A stretch of DNA of 64,000 nt from Tolumonas sp008015085 (GTDB lineage: Bacteria > Pseudomonadota > Gammaproteobacteria > Enterobacterales > Aeromonadaceae): NCBI GenBank assembly GCA_029265125.1, contig JAJUJX010000006.1, positions 62,001 through 126,000 of the forward strand, in the 5' to 3' direction. Positions 16,682-25,015 of this stretch are shown piece after piece (the stretch's first letter is position 1; every line of letters starts with the position of its first letter). A program made the position numbers and the translations under genes. The notes beneath the pieces were generated by a model, which was given only the letters and a program-made list of their open reading frames with translations, was not told the origin of the DNA and ran no database searches.

Positions 16682-17591
16682 TTCACTCGGCGCGACAGTA
16701 CACACCTATCTGGAATATCTGCGGGTTGAGCGGCAGCTCAGCGCGCATACTCTCAGTAATTATCAGCGCCACCTGCAGGCTCTCATTGAATGGTTACAGG
16801 CAAGACAAGTTCAGCAATGGTCTGAACTGAATGCGCCACTGGTGCGTCAGTGGGCGCTGACGCTGCGCAAGCATAAAGAGACGTCGCCTCGTACTATCAG
16901 TACCAAAATGTCCGCGCTGCGCAGTTTTGCCGACTGGCTGGTGGTGCGTGGCATACTGGCGGCCAATCCGGCGCGCGGTGTCGCGCTGCCGAAACTGGGT
17001 CGTCCTTTGCCGAAAAATCTCGATGTGGATCAGGTGCATCAGCTGCTGAACATTACCGATGAATCAGACCCGCTGGCCGTGCGCGATCGTGCCATGATGG
17101 AGCTGTTTTATTCCACCGGCATGCGTTTATCAGAGCTGGTTGCGCTGAACGTGAACGATCTGGATATGGACAGCCGCTTAGTCCGGGTGATCGGGAAAGG
17201 TAACAAAGAGCGCATTCTGCCCATTGGTCGTCTGGCGCTGGAATGGCTGCAGAAGTGGCTGGCAGTTCGCACTGTGTTTTTGCTGGAAGGTGAAACAGCC
17301 CTGTTTCTCAGCAGCCGCAAACGGCGGATCACTGCCCGCATGGTCGAGTTGCGGCTGGAACAGTGGGGTCAGAAGCAGACGCTGAACAGCCATGTGCATC
17401 CACATAAGCTGCGCCACAGCTTTGCGACCCACATGCTTGAATCCTCCGGCGATCTGCGTGCCGTGCAGGAGCTGCTGGGCCACGCCAATCTGGCGACTAC
17501 CCAGGTCTATACCCATCTTGATTTCCAGCATCTCGCCAACGTCTATGATCAGGCGCATCCGCGTTCGCGGCGTAAACGTGAGCCCGAATAA
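16674..17591 (+). CDS. xerC: Tyrosine recombinase XerC
   Basis: Chromosome dimer resolution recombinase that acts with XerD at dif. 305 aa from GTG 16674. The N-terminal SAM-like domain has VERQLSAHTLSNYQRHL. All catalytic residues are visible: Arg151 (TGMRLSEL), Lys175 (GKGNKER), His244 and Arg247 (HPHKLRHSF), His270 (GHANLATT) and Tyr279 (VYTHLDF). The frame opens at 16638, but those first residues are shadow translation of the DUF484 3' end; GTG 16674 matches the family start. No dif site was identified. In E. coli yigB follows xerC; here a cobyric acid synthase gene does. Confidence 0.97.
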   Translation: MSDSLGATVHTYLEYLRVERQLSAHTLSNYQRHLQALIEWLQARQVQQWSELNAPLVRQWALTLRKHKETSPRTISTKMSALRSFADWLVVRGILAANPARGVALPKLGRPLPKNLDVDQVHQLLNITDESDPLAVRDRAMMELFYSTGMRLSELVALNVNDLDMDSRLVRVIGKGNKERILPIGRLALEWLQKWLAVRTVFLLEGETALFLSSRKRRITARMVELRLEQWGQKQTLNSHVHPHKLRHSFATHMLESSGDLRAVQELLGHANLATTQVYTHLDFQHLANVYDQAHPRSRRKREPE

Positions 17592-17674
17592 GCGGCTATC
17601 GGTATGAATCCTCATTGAACCCGCTTAAGATGAGGCATTTCTTTCAAAATGCAATTTGTGCGGATTTTCCTCTC

Positions 17675-19177
17675 TTGGTTACTCACTTCTCTCTGATGGT
17701 GCAGGGCACCACTTCCGATGCCGGTAAAAGCACGCTGGTGGCAGGCTTATGCCGTTTGCTGAAACGACAGGGCTGGAATGTAGCTCCGTTCAAACCGCAA
17801 AATATGGCACTCAACAGCGCAGTCACGGCCGACGGTGGCGAGATTGGCCGGGCGCAGGCGGTACAGGCACAGGCCTGCGGCCTTGAACCTTCCGTGCATA
17901 TGAATCCAGTGCTGCTGAAACCGAACACCGATATCGGCGCACAGGTGATTGTGCAGGGTAAGGCCCGAACCGATATGGATGCCCGTGCTTATCACGAATA
18001 CAAACCGAAAGTGATGGGAGCGGTGATGGAGTCTTACCGTTATCTGCAGCAGCGCTATCAGGCAGTGGTGATTGAGGGGGCGGGCAGTCCGGCCGAGATC
18101 AATCTGCGCGATCGTGACATTGCCAACATGGGGTTTGCGGAAGAGGCGGATTGTCCGGTCATCATTATTGCGGATATTGACCGCGGCGGCGTATTTGCGC
18201 ATCTCTATGGCACGCTGGCGCTGCTGTCGGAAAGTGAACAGAACCGGGTAATTGGGTTTGTCATCAACCGTTTCCGCGGTGATATTTCACTGTTACAAGG
18301 CGGGCTTGACTGGCTGGAGGAAAAAACCGGTAAACCCGTCTTAGGTGTTCTGCCTTACCTGCATGGGCTTTATCTAGAACAGGAAGATGCCATTGCGGTT
18401 TCGCAAAACGATCGCGGTAAATTCCGCATCGTAGTGCCATGCTTCCCGCGTATCAGTAATCACACTGATTTTGATGTGCTGCGACTGCATCCGGATGTCG
18501 ATCTCATCATGGTGGGGCCAAATCATCCACTGCCTCCCGCCGATCTGATTATTTTACCCGGCTCAAAATCAGTACAAGGCGATCTGAAATTCCTGCGCGA
18601 ACAGGGTTGGGACAAAGCGATAGCCCGTCATTTGCGCTGCGGCGGAAAAGTGATCGGCATTTGCGGTGGTTATCAGATGCTGGGTGAGCAGTTGCATGAT
18701 CCGTTAGGGCTGGAGGGCGCGGCTGGCTCAATGTCGGGGCTGGGCTTTTTGCCGGTAGAAACCACGTTAGCACCGGAGAAACAGCTGCGTCGTGCGACTG
18801 GTGAACTCACCTTAGATGCGAGTACCGTTCCTGTGATCGGGTATGAAATTCATGCCGGTGTCACGCAACTTCGTCAACTGGCGATCCAGCCACTACAACT
18901 GACCACCAACGATATTTCGATGGCGGATGGTTGCCTGTCGGATGACGGGCTGGTTCTCGGTACCTATCTGCATGGCCTGTTTGATGAACCGGCTGCTTGT
19001 AATACGTTGCTGCGTTGGGCGGGCTTACAGAGCGACAGTGCACCAGATATACAGCAACTGCGCGAAGACGGCATCAACCGTCTGGCGGATTGTCTGGCCG
19101 ATCATCTGAATATGGAGCAGTTGTTTAGCCTGCTGGCGCAGTGGGAACAGCAGCAGGCAAATAGATCTGAGAGTTGA
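17675..19177 (+). CDS. cobQ: Cobyric acid synthase (CobQ/CbiP)
   Basis: Glutamine- and ATP-dependent amidation of adenosylcobyrinic acid a,c-diamide in cobalamin synthesis. About 500 aa. N-terminal DTBS-like P-loop domain with MVQGTTSDAGKSTLVAGLCR, then PFKPQNMALNS and IEGAGSPAEINL. C-terminal amidotransferase domain with the nucleophile Cys in GICGGYQMLG, a late HGLFDEP His, and no separate glutaminase subunit. The start is uncertain: TTG 17615, ATG 17630, TTG 17675 and ATG 17696 are all in frame and none has a good SD; 17675 leaves the shortest plausible lead before LMVQG. It is the only cobalamin gene in the window. Confidence 0.93.
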   Translation: MVTHFSLMVQGTTSDAGKSTLVAGLCRLLKRQGWNVAPFKPQNMALNSAVTADGGEIGRAQAVQAQACGLEPSVHMNPVLLKPNTDIGAQVIVQGKARTDMDARAYHEYKPKVMGAVMESYRYLQQRYQAVVIEGAGSPAEINLRDRDIANMGFAEEADCPVIIIADIDRGGVFAHLYGTLALLSESEQNRVIGFVINRFRGDISLLQGGLDWLEEKTGKPVLGVLPYLHGLYLEQEDAIAVSQNDRGKFRIVVPCFPRISNHTDFDVLRLHPDVDLIMVGPNHPLPPADLIILPGSKSVQGDLKFLREQGWDKAIARHLRCGGKVIGICGGYQMLGEQLHDPLGLEGAAGSMSGLGFLPVETTLAPEKQLRRATGELTLDASTVPVIGYEIHAGVTQLRQLAIQPLQLTTNDISMADGCLSDDGLVLGTYLHGLFDEPAACNTLLRWAGLQSDSAPDIQQLREDGINRLADCLADHLNMEQLFSLLAQWEQQQANRSES

Positions 19178-19183
19178 CGGCTA

Positions 19184-19888
19184 TCAGCCCCAAAAATGCG
19201 CCCACAGGGCGGAGAAAGGCATCACGAGCAGCAGGGCGGGCAGCATGTTTACAATCGGGAAGATTTTGATGCCGCAGATGCGCAGGCCGGTGGCCAGCAT
19301 AACGATGCCGCCACAAGCTGAGAAGTCAGCCTGCATCGAAGGGGTGATCAACGGTAGCAGCAGCACGGCAGCGAAGAACAGGGTGCTTTGAATGACGATC
19401 TGCGGGATGGCAATCAGCATCACGGAGAGGCCGAGGTCGGTAGCGAAAATCACGGCGGTAAACAGATCGAGAATCGATTTGGTGATAAGGATGGTGGGGT
19501 CGCCGCTGATCCCTTCCTGCATTGAGCCGAAAATCCCCATACCACTGACGCAGAACAGCACCAGAATGGTGACAAATTTCAGCACAAAACCTTGTGGCAG
19601 TTTGGCAGAAGAGCCTTTGCTGATACGGGCCTGCAGCCAGCTGATGGTTTGTTCCAGCCGTTTCTCCAGTAACAGGATTTCACCAATAAAAGCACCGGTC
19701 AGCATCGCCATGGCAACCGGGGGGATGGTATGCACTTTGTTCATCATGACTGAGCCCATGCTCGCGGAGATGATGCCGCAACTGAGCGGCAGGGCTTCTT
19801 TGACCCGTTTCGGAATGACTTTACCCAGCAAAGCGCCGCAGGCTCCGCCTAACAGCAGTGCGCCACTGTTGATCCAGGGACCCAGCAT
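19184..19888 (-). CDS. yqgA: DUF554 family membrane protein (YqgA-like)
   Basis: A 234-aa polytopic inner-membrane protein with about 6-7 hydrophobic segments. Family pattern: GPWINSGALLLGGACGALLG at the N-terminus, FIGEILLLEKRLE, then MGIFGSMQEGISGDPTILITKSILDLFTAV in the middle. DUF554 proteins are proposed transporters, but the substrate is unknown. It is convergent with cobQ, the stop codons lying about 6 bases apart with no visible hairpin. A perfect CRP-consensus site sits about 80 bases upstream of the start codon, so cAMP-CRP control is likely. Confidence 0.9.
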   Translation of the reverse strand: MLGPWINSGALLLGGACGALLGKVIPKRVKEALPLSCGIISASMGSVMMNKVHTIPPVAMAMLTGAFIGEILLLEKRLEQTISWLQARISKGSSAKLPQGFVLKFVTILVLFCVSGMGIFGSMQEGISGDPTILITKSILDLFTAVIFATDLGLSVMLIAIPQIVIQSTLFFAAVLLLPLITPSMQADFSACGGIVMLATGLRICGIKIFPIVNMLPALLLVMPFSALWAHFWG

Positions 19889-19961
19889 AAAACCCCCACT
19901 ATGATTGGTTACTCTCGCGAACAGTGATGATGTACAGAGACGTTATTCAGCGAAGATGAAA

Positions 19962-19977
19962 TGTGATGTGACTCACA
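19962..19977. promoter_or_regulatory. CRP binding site, perfect core match
   Basis: TGTGATGTGACTCACA matches TGTGA-N6-TCACA at all ten core positions, with favourable AAA and GCG flanks. Centred about 81 bases upstream of the DUF554 start codon. The gene on the right runs leftward toward the site and ends at 20037, so the DUF554 gene is the only sensible target. Confidence 0.75.
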
Positions 19978-20036
19978 GCGATAATATGCCTGGAACAAGG
20001 CTTTATCCAGAACCAAACGGGTCTTTGTTGGTGCAA

Positions 20037-22304
20037 TTAGTGTGCGGCAGATAAGATCAGGGATAGCAGTTCATCGCCGGGTGCCGGGTAGCCGAATAAA
20101 TAGCCCTGATAGGTGTGGCAACCCAGGTTAGCTAACTTATCGCGCTGCGCTTCAGTTTCCACGCCCTCGGCGATGACATTCAGCCCCATACTTTGTGCCA
20201 GTGTGACGATGGTGCTGGCAATCGCCGCATCGTTAGGGTCGGTCAGCAGATCGCGCACAAATGATTGATCGATTTTAAGCTGATCCAGCGGCAGACGTTT
20301 GAGGTAAGAGAGCGAAGAATAGCCGGTACCAAAATCATCCAGCGAAAAACCAATACCACCTTTTTTCAGTTCGATCATTTTACTGATGATCTCTTCGGTA
20401 TCATTAAGCAGCAGGCTTTCTGTCAGTTCCAGCTTTAACCGCGCTGGTGTAATGCCGGCATCAGAGATAGCTGCCATGACCTGAGCGGTAAAATCCGGCT
20501 GGTGGATCTGAGGGGCACTGATATTAACCGCCAAAGAGATGTCTTTTGTTGCGGGGTTAGCTGCCCAGCGATGCAGCTGTTGGCATGCTTCGTTCAGCAC
20601 CCAGTTACCGAGTTCACAGATGATACCGCACTCTTCCGCCAGCGGGATAAATTCGGCCGGTGAAACCATGCCCCGTTCCGGATGCTGCCAACGGATCAGT
20701 GCCTCGACACCAATGATATGGCCATCGCGGTCGACCTGTGGCTGATAGTGCAAAATGAACTGGTTCAGCTGCAGCCCCAGGCGTAGATCGTGCTCCATTT
20801 TCACTCGGGCACTGACGGCGGACTGCATTCTGTCATCAAAAAAGCGTAGCGTATTACGTCCGGCTGCTTTGGCCTGATACATGGCAATATCAGCCCGTTT
20901 CATCAGTTCATCGCTACTTTCCTGTGAAGCATAGAACAGCGTGATACCAATGCTGGCAGAACTGGTGTAGCTGTGTTCTGCGATCTGATAGGGTCTGGCC
21001 AGTTCTGTGAGAATTTTTTCTCCGATCATCCTGCTTTGTGCGGCTGCTTTTTCTGGCAGGGTGCTCAGCTGTTCGAGCATGACTACGAACTCATCGCCAC
21101 CGAGACGGGCAACAGTGTCAATTTCCCGAACACTCTTGGTGAGACGTAAGGCTACCTGTTGTAATAAGGTATCACCTTTATCATGGCCTAGTGTGTCGTT
21201 GAGTGTTTTGAAGTTATCCAGATCAATAAACAGCAGTGCGCCATACTGAAGCGTGCGTTTACTGGCCGCAATGGCCAGATGTAACCGATCCTGCAGCAGG
21301 CGTCGGTTGGGCAGGCCACAAAGCGGATCATAAAAGGCCAGAAAGGCTATTTCATCCTCTTTGACTTTGCGTTCGGTAATATCCCGCGCGAGGAAGATGA
21401 CGAGCTTTTTGTCTTGTATGGTATAAGCCAGCGGTTGCATTCGCCCTTCCATCAGCCGTGGCCCTAAATGAGTTTGTTTTTCATACTCAATCGATTCGGT
21501 CTGATTTTGTTCAATGCAGTGATGAATGGCTGATAAAACACTCTCAGCGGTGCCTGGCGGCAGAATATCAGAGAGCTTTTTGCCTAATTGCCTGGCGGTG
21601 ACGGCGTGCAACGGATTCTCCGGTGACGAAATAATTTCCCGGTAGCAACCATCTTCATCCAGCACAATCAGGATATCCGGAATGGCGTGGATGATGGCTC
21701 TCATCTTCGCTTCACTATCCTGTAAAGCCTGTTCGGTGCGGGTACGGTGGATGATGTCTTGCATCATCAACCCCAACAGCATGGTACCAATGGAAAAGGT
21801 CAGAATATAAGGGATCGCAACCCGCTCCATAAAGGCATTAAGAATAGGCAACGGAAAAGCAGTGAAAATGGTAACCATGGTCAGATGCACCAGCACTCCA
21901 AACAGCAGCAGTTGCAGCGCCTCTATTTTTACCAGGTTTTTTTTATTTGCATGCCGGTAAGTGAGCCCGAAGATGATGCAGGTGACAATGGTTGCAAGAC
22001 CGACGATACAGCCATCACCGCCAAGCCAAAACCGGTAAGCGCCAGCAATTGTGCCTGCTATCAATGCGACCGTCGTGCCGCCGAACAGTCCGGCCATTGA
22101 GAGAATGACTGTGCGGGCATCGAAAATAACGCCGGGAGCCAGTTGCACCGGCGTCATCATACCGATCACACAAATCCCCCCGAACAGCAGTCCGGAGACC
22201 AGCTGTTCCAGCTGCTTATGCCGTCCAAACAGGCGCACGCTGAATCCCTGCAATAAGCACAGTGAGAGCAACAGGGCGATACCTTTTATAAAATCAAGCA
22301 GCAT
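20037..22304 (-). CDS. Membrane GGDEF-EAL protein with 5TM (LytS-YhcK type) and PAS domains
   Basis: Predicted c-di-GMP turnover enzyme, about 755 aa. An N-terminal membrane domain (about 1-185) resembles the 5TMR-LYT sensor; then a PAS domain (about 195-310), GGDEF (about 315-485) and EAL (about 505-750). The cyclase motif RLGGDEFV is intact (about 402-406) and is preceded at the usual spacing by REID, a candidate inhibitory RxxD site. The EAL domain keeps VEALIRW, LAVNIS, LELTES, DDFGTGYSSL, LKIDQSF, IAEGVET and YQGYLFG, so it looks catalytically competent. TTG 22325 is in frame, but ATG 22304 has GGAAAG 6 bases upstream and is preferred. Confidence 0.93.
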   Translation of the reverse strand: MLLDFIKGIALLLSLCLLQGFSVRLFGRHKQLEQLVSGLLFGGICVIGMMTPVQLAPGVIFDARTVILSMAGLFGGTTVALIAGTIAGAYRFWLGGDGCIVGLATIVTCIIFGLTYRHANKKNLVKIEALQLLLFGVLVHLTMVTIFTAFPLPILNAFMERVAIPYILTFSIGTMLLGLMMQDIIHRTRTEQALQDSEAKMRAIIHAIPDILIVLDEDGCYREIISSPENPLHAVTARQLGKKLSDILPPGTAESVLSAIHHCIEQNQTESIEYEKQTHLGPRLMEGRMQPLAYTIQDKKLVIFLARDITERKVKEDEIAFLAFYDPLCGLPNRRLLQDRLHLAIAASKRTLQYGALLFIDLDNFKTLNDTLGHDKGDTLLQQVALRLTKSVREIDTVARLGGDEFVVMLEQLSTLPEKAAAQSRMIGEKILTELARPYQIAEHSYTSSASIGITLFYASQESSDELMKRADIAMYQAKAAGRNTLRFFDDRMQSAVSARVKMEHDLRLGLQLNQFILHYQPQVDRDGHIIGVEALIRWQHPERGMVSPAEFIPLAEECGIICELGNWVLNEACQQLHRWAANPATKDISLAVNISAPQIHQPDFTAQVMAAISDAGITPARLKLELTESLLLNDTEEIISKMIELKKGGIGFSLDDFGTGYSSLSYLKRLPLDQLKIDQSFVRDLLTDPNDAAIASTIVTLAQSMGLNVIAEGVETEAQRDKLANLGCHTYQGYLFGYPAPGDELLSLILSAAH

Positions 22305-22432
22305 GCGGGTCTTTCCATGATCCAATACTACTTATATTGTTATTCATCTGGCCGGATACGGCCATACCCGGACACAGTCGCTGTGTTTATTTATGACGGG
22401 AAAAGAAGAAAAAAGAGGTGTCGAGAGATAAT

Positions 22433-22648
22433 TCAGGCGGCCTTTTCGATCGACTGTTCCTGTTTTGCTGAGGGTTCTGAGATCTGCATCAGGGCGCTTT
22501 CCAGCACACGGCGTGCCTGAGGCAGACACTGACCGCAGGTATTACCCACATTCAGTTCGCGATGTAGCCCGCGCACACTGATCACACCGTTGGTAACAGC
22601 CTCTTTTATTTGCCGGTCATTGACCGCATGACAATGACAAATGATCAT
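22433..22648 (-). CDS. bfd: Bacterioferritin-associated ferredoxin
   Basis: A 71-aa [2Fe-2S] protein that reduces bacterioferritin haem to release stored iron. The four cluster Cys are visible: ICHCHAVND near the N-terminus and GNTCGQCLPQARRVLE at about 37-52. Two adjacent ATGs occur; the SD GGAGG lies 5 bases from the second (22648) and only 2 from the first (22651), so 22648 is preferred. A Fur box lies just upstream, and two bacterioferritin genes follow divergently, which agrees with de-repression in iron starvation. Confidence 0.95.
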   Translation of the reverse strand: MIICHCHAVNDRQIKEAVTNGVISVRGLHRELNVGNTCGQCLPQARRVLESALMQISEPSAKQEQSIEKAA

Positions 22649-22670
22649 CATGACCTCCGCTTAGTTTATT

Positions 22671-22689
22671 CATTATGATAATACTTCTC
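22671..22689. promoter_or_regulatory. Fur box upstream of bfd
   Basis: CATTATGATAATACTTCTC matches the 19-bp Fur consensus GATAATGATAATCATTATC at 14 of 19 positions by eye. It is centred about 32 bases upstream of the bfd start codon, on the bfd side of the bfd-bfr gap, so it most likely represses bfd when iron is plentiful. Confidence 0.65.
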
Positions 22690-22822
22690 ATTAGCGATTA
22701 TTTCAACGAGATCGTTTGCTTTTTATACAAAAAAAAGATGTGTAACCAATGCCTGTTAAGTTGCGAAATTGGCGACAGCGATTAGGCTGAATATATAGCG
22801 TGTCACCACATGAGGATCTGCC

Positions 22823-23287
22823 ATGCAAGGAGATAAGACCGTCATTGCGGCGCTGAATAAGGTGCTGACCTGGGAGTTAACATCGATCAATCAGTATTTT
22901 CTGCACGCCCGTTTGTATCGCCACTTTGGTTTCAATGCGTTAAATGAACATGACTATAAAAAGTCGATTAAGGATATGAAGCAGGCAGATGCACTGATCG
23001 AACGCATTCTGTTTCTTGATGGGTTGCCGAATCTGCAGAATCTGGAATATCTGCGTATTGGTGAGCATGCCGAAGAGATGCTGCAGTGCGATCTGGCGTT
23101 GCAGCAGGATCAGCTGGTGATACTGCGCGAGGCCATCCGGCTGGCGGAGCAGGCTTCTGATTTTGTCAGCCGTGATTTGCTGGAGGATATTCTCGAAGAG
23201 GAAGAAGAATTTCTCGATTGGCTGGAAACACAGGAGACCCTGATTGCGACCACCGGTATTCAGAATTATCTGCAAAGTCAGATGTAA
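22823..23287 (+). CDS. bfr: Bacterioferritin subunit with haem Met but no ferroxidase centre
   Basis: A 154-aa four-helix ferritin-like protein, first of a tandem pair. Using standard Bfr numbering (no gaps needed), Met52, the haem axial ligand, is present in KDMKQ, but several ferroxidase ligands are lost: Glu18 is kept while position 51 is Asp, 54 is Gln, 94 is Gln and 130 is Phe (Glu127 kept). It should therefore bind haem at the dimer interface but not oxidise iron well. C-terminus GIQNYLQSQM is typical. It is followed after 9 bases by a subunit with the opposite pattern. Confidence 0.92.
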   Translation: MQGDKTVIAALNKVLTWELTSINQYFLHARLYRHFGFNALNEHDYKKSIKDMKQADALIERILFLDGLPNLQNLEYLRIGEHAEEMLQCDLALQQDQLVILREAIRLAEQASDFVSRDLLEDILEEEEEFLDWLETQETLIATTGIQNYLQSQM

Positions 23288-23296
23288 GGGGATGCT

Positions 23297-23764
23297 ATGC
23301 AAGGAAAACCGATCATTATTGCTGAATTGAATAAGTTGCTGGCGGGGGAGTTAACGGCGATTGACCAGTATTTTATCCATTCCCGTATGTATCAGGACTG
23401 GGGTTACAGCAAGCTTTTCGAGCGCATCAGCCATGAGTCAGATGAAGAAAAGCAACATGCTTCCTGGATCATTGAGCGTATTCTGTTTTTGGAAGGAATA
23501 CCTGAGATGTCGCTGCGCGAACCGTTGCATATCGGTAAAACTGTACCGGAAATGCTGCAGAACGATCTGGAGCTGGAATACAGCGTAGTGAAGAATCTGA
23601 AAGCGGCGATTAAACTGTGTGAAGCAGAGCAGGATTATCAGACGCGCGAAATGCTGGAAAAACAGCTCGATGATACCGAAAACGATCATGCCTACTGGCT
23701 GGAAAAACAACTGCGGCTGATTGATCAGATTGGTTTTCAAAATTATCTGCAGTCACAAATTTAA
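23297..23764 (+). CDS. bfr: Bacterioferritin subunit with intact ferroxidase centre but no haem Met
   Basis: A 155-aa bacterioferritin. The ferroxidase ligands are all present: Glu18 (AGELT), Glu51 and His54 (EEKQHAS), Glu94 (LELEYS), and Glu-x-x-His at 128/131 (ENDHAYW; shifted by one because of a one-residue insertion). Position 52 is Lys, not the haem-ligand Met. This complements the upstream subunit and predicts a mixed 24-mer, as described for two-subunit Bfrs of Pseudomonas putida, Magnetospirillum and Neisseria. It is co-transcribed with the first subunit. Confidence 0.94.
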   Translation: MQGKPIIIAELNKLLAGELTAIDQYFIHSRMYQDWGYSKLFERISHESDEEKQHASWIIERILFLEGIPEMSLREPLHIGKTVPEMLQNDLELEYSVVKNLKAAIKLCEAEQDYQTREMLEKQLDDTENDHAYWLEKQLRLIDQIGFQNYLQSQI

Positions 23765-23775
23765 CCTTTTCTTTG

Positions 23776-23811
23776 GCTGTCTGAATTGAGAATATGTCGC
23801 ATTCAGACAGC
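23776..23811 (+). terminator. Hairpin after the bfr pair
   Basis: Perfect 11-bp stem GCTGTCTGAAT/ATTCAGACAGC with a 14-nt loop, 11 bases after the second bfr stop codon. The following ATCCTTTGCTTTCC is only moderately T-rich, so termination efficiency is uncertain. Confidence 0.65.
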
Positions 23812-23888
23812 ATCCTTTGCTTTCCTGACGGTATATGAATTGCATAAATGCTGCCTTGTCTTTCGTTTGATGTATCAGGAACAGGACT

Positions 23889-24590
23889 ATGCGCGCTTAC
23901 GTTTTACAACACGTTCCTTTTGAAGAGTTAGGTAATATTCGTCACTGGCTGGAACAGCAGCAGGCTGAGATTCACTATTGCCGTCTGTATGCCGATGATC
24001 CGTTTCCATCGGTCAGTGACATCGATTTGCTGATTGTGCTGGGTGGCCCGATGAGTGTGAATGATGAGTCACACTATCCATGGCTGAAGGCAGAAAAAGC
24101 ATTCCTGACCGAGGTGATTGCGGCGGATAAACCGGTTGTCGGTATCTGTCTTGGGGCTCAGCTGATTGCCAGCACTCAGGGTGGGCGCGTTTACTCCAAT
24201 TACGCGAAAGAGATTGGCTGGTTTGATATTCACGCTCTGCCCGTTGCCGGTGATGTGCTTGCGCTGCCAGCGACCATGAATGTCTTTCACTGGCATGGTG
24301 AAACCTTTGAGCTGCCAGCCAATGCAGTCTTACTGGCCAGCAGTGAAGCCTGCAATAACCAGATCTTCCAAATAGGGCAGCGAGTGATTGGTTTGCAGTG
24401 TCATCTTGAAACCACGGAAGAGAATGCCCGCAGCATGGTGTTGCATTGTGCCGATGAACTGACCGGTGGTCTGCATATTCAGGATGCCGACGCGATTCTC
24501 TCTGCTCCACAAGCACACTATCAGCAACTGGCTGGCTGGATGTCGGATGTGCTCAATTACATAACCCGGAAATATACTCTTCCTACTTGA
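23889..24590 (+). CDS. Class I glutamine amidotransferase-like protein
   Basis: A 233-aa free-standing GATase1 domain. The catalytic triad is visible: Cys87 in GICLGAQ, His172 and Glu174 in LQCHLET. The oxyanion-strand motif VLGGPMSV precedes them. Such stand-alone proteins resemble GMP-synthase amidotransferase domains (GuaA N-terminus) and YfeJ or gamma-glutamyl hydrolase types; the physiological substrate cannot be named. It stands alone between the bfr pair and the beta-glucoside locus, ending in a weak hairpin. Confidence 0.9.
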   Translation: MRAYVLQHVPFEELGNIRHWLEQQQAEIHYCRLYADDPFPSVSDIDLLIVLGGPMSVNDESHYPWLKAEKAFLTEVIAADKPVVGICLGAQLIASTQGGRVYSNYAKEIGWFDIHALPVAGDVLALPATMNVFHWHGETFELPANAVLLASSEACNNQIFQIGQRVIGLQCHLETTEENARSMVLHCADELTGGLHIQDADAILSAPQAHYQQLAGWMSDVLNYITRKYTLPT

Positions 24591-24591
24591 A

Positions 24592-24614
24592 GATGCAGCA
24601 GCGTTGGCTGCATC
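24592..24614 (+). terminator. Hairpin after the amidotransferase gene
   Basis: Perfect 8-bp stem GATGCAGC/GCTGCATC, 7-nt loop, directly after the stop codon. Only CATTTGTG follows, so it is a weak intrinsic terminator at best. Confidence 0.45.
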
Positions 24615-24723
24615 CATTTGTGAACCCAAAAAAGAAACTGGTTACATTTTTTGGCTGAGTTTCCGGTCTTACCTGGATGACCTTTGCGATTGGCATCACA
24701 AAACCCACCCGTTTATATGGTTG

Positions 24724-24737
24724 TGCAACCGGTTGCA
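24724..24737. promoter_or_regulatory. LacI-type operator 1 of the beta-glucoside locus
   Basis: TGCAACCGGTTGCA, a perfect 14-bp palindrome with the CCGG centre typical of LacI-family operators. The identical sequence recurs at 26599-26612, upstream of the EIIB gene. The LacI-family gene at 28960 is the obvious candidate to bind it. A weaker relative, GAAACTGGTTAC, lies at 24634-24645. Confidence 0.78.
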
Positions 24738-24755
24738 TTTTATTGTGTTGGCCTG

Positions 24756-24953
24756 ATGGTGACGGCCTTTGCCTTCCATAGCGTGCTGTCGATCCCTGTT
24801 TTCACGCCAGTACTGCAATATGCTATCGGAATTGGAACCGGTTTCGGTCTGGCGTTCCTGCTGACACTAATGGTGGGTTTTGATCAAAAAATAGTGCCTT
24901 CAGAGAAGAAGAAGCAATCTACGGCAACTAGTGCCTCTATCGCAACTGACTGA
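24756..24953 (+). CDS. Small membrane protein, function unknown
   Basis: A 65-aa open frame from ATG 24756, with two hydrophobic segments (TAFAFHSVLSIPVF and LQYAIGIGTGFGLAFLLTLM) and a charged Lys/Ser/Thr-rich tail. The frame is open further upstream (ATG 24717, TTG 24684), but those starts would place the perfect operator at 24724-24737 inside the coding region, so the start after the operator is more sensible. No strong SD is visible. It lies 62 bases before the 6-phospho-beta-glucosidase gene and would be co-transcribed with it. I do not recognise a family; it may not be a real gene. Confidence 0.5.
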   Translation: MVTAFAFHSVLSIPVFTPVLQYAIGIGTGFGLAFLLTLMVGFDQKIVPSEKKKQSTATSASIATD

Positions 24954-25015
24954 TTTTTAACAGGCTTTACTCACGGTGGTAACGCCTGAATATTTTCAAG
25001 GTATGGAGAAACAAC

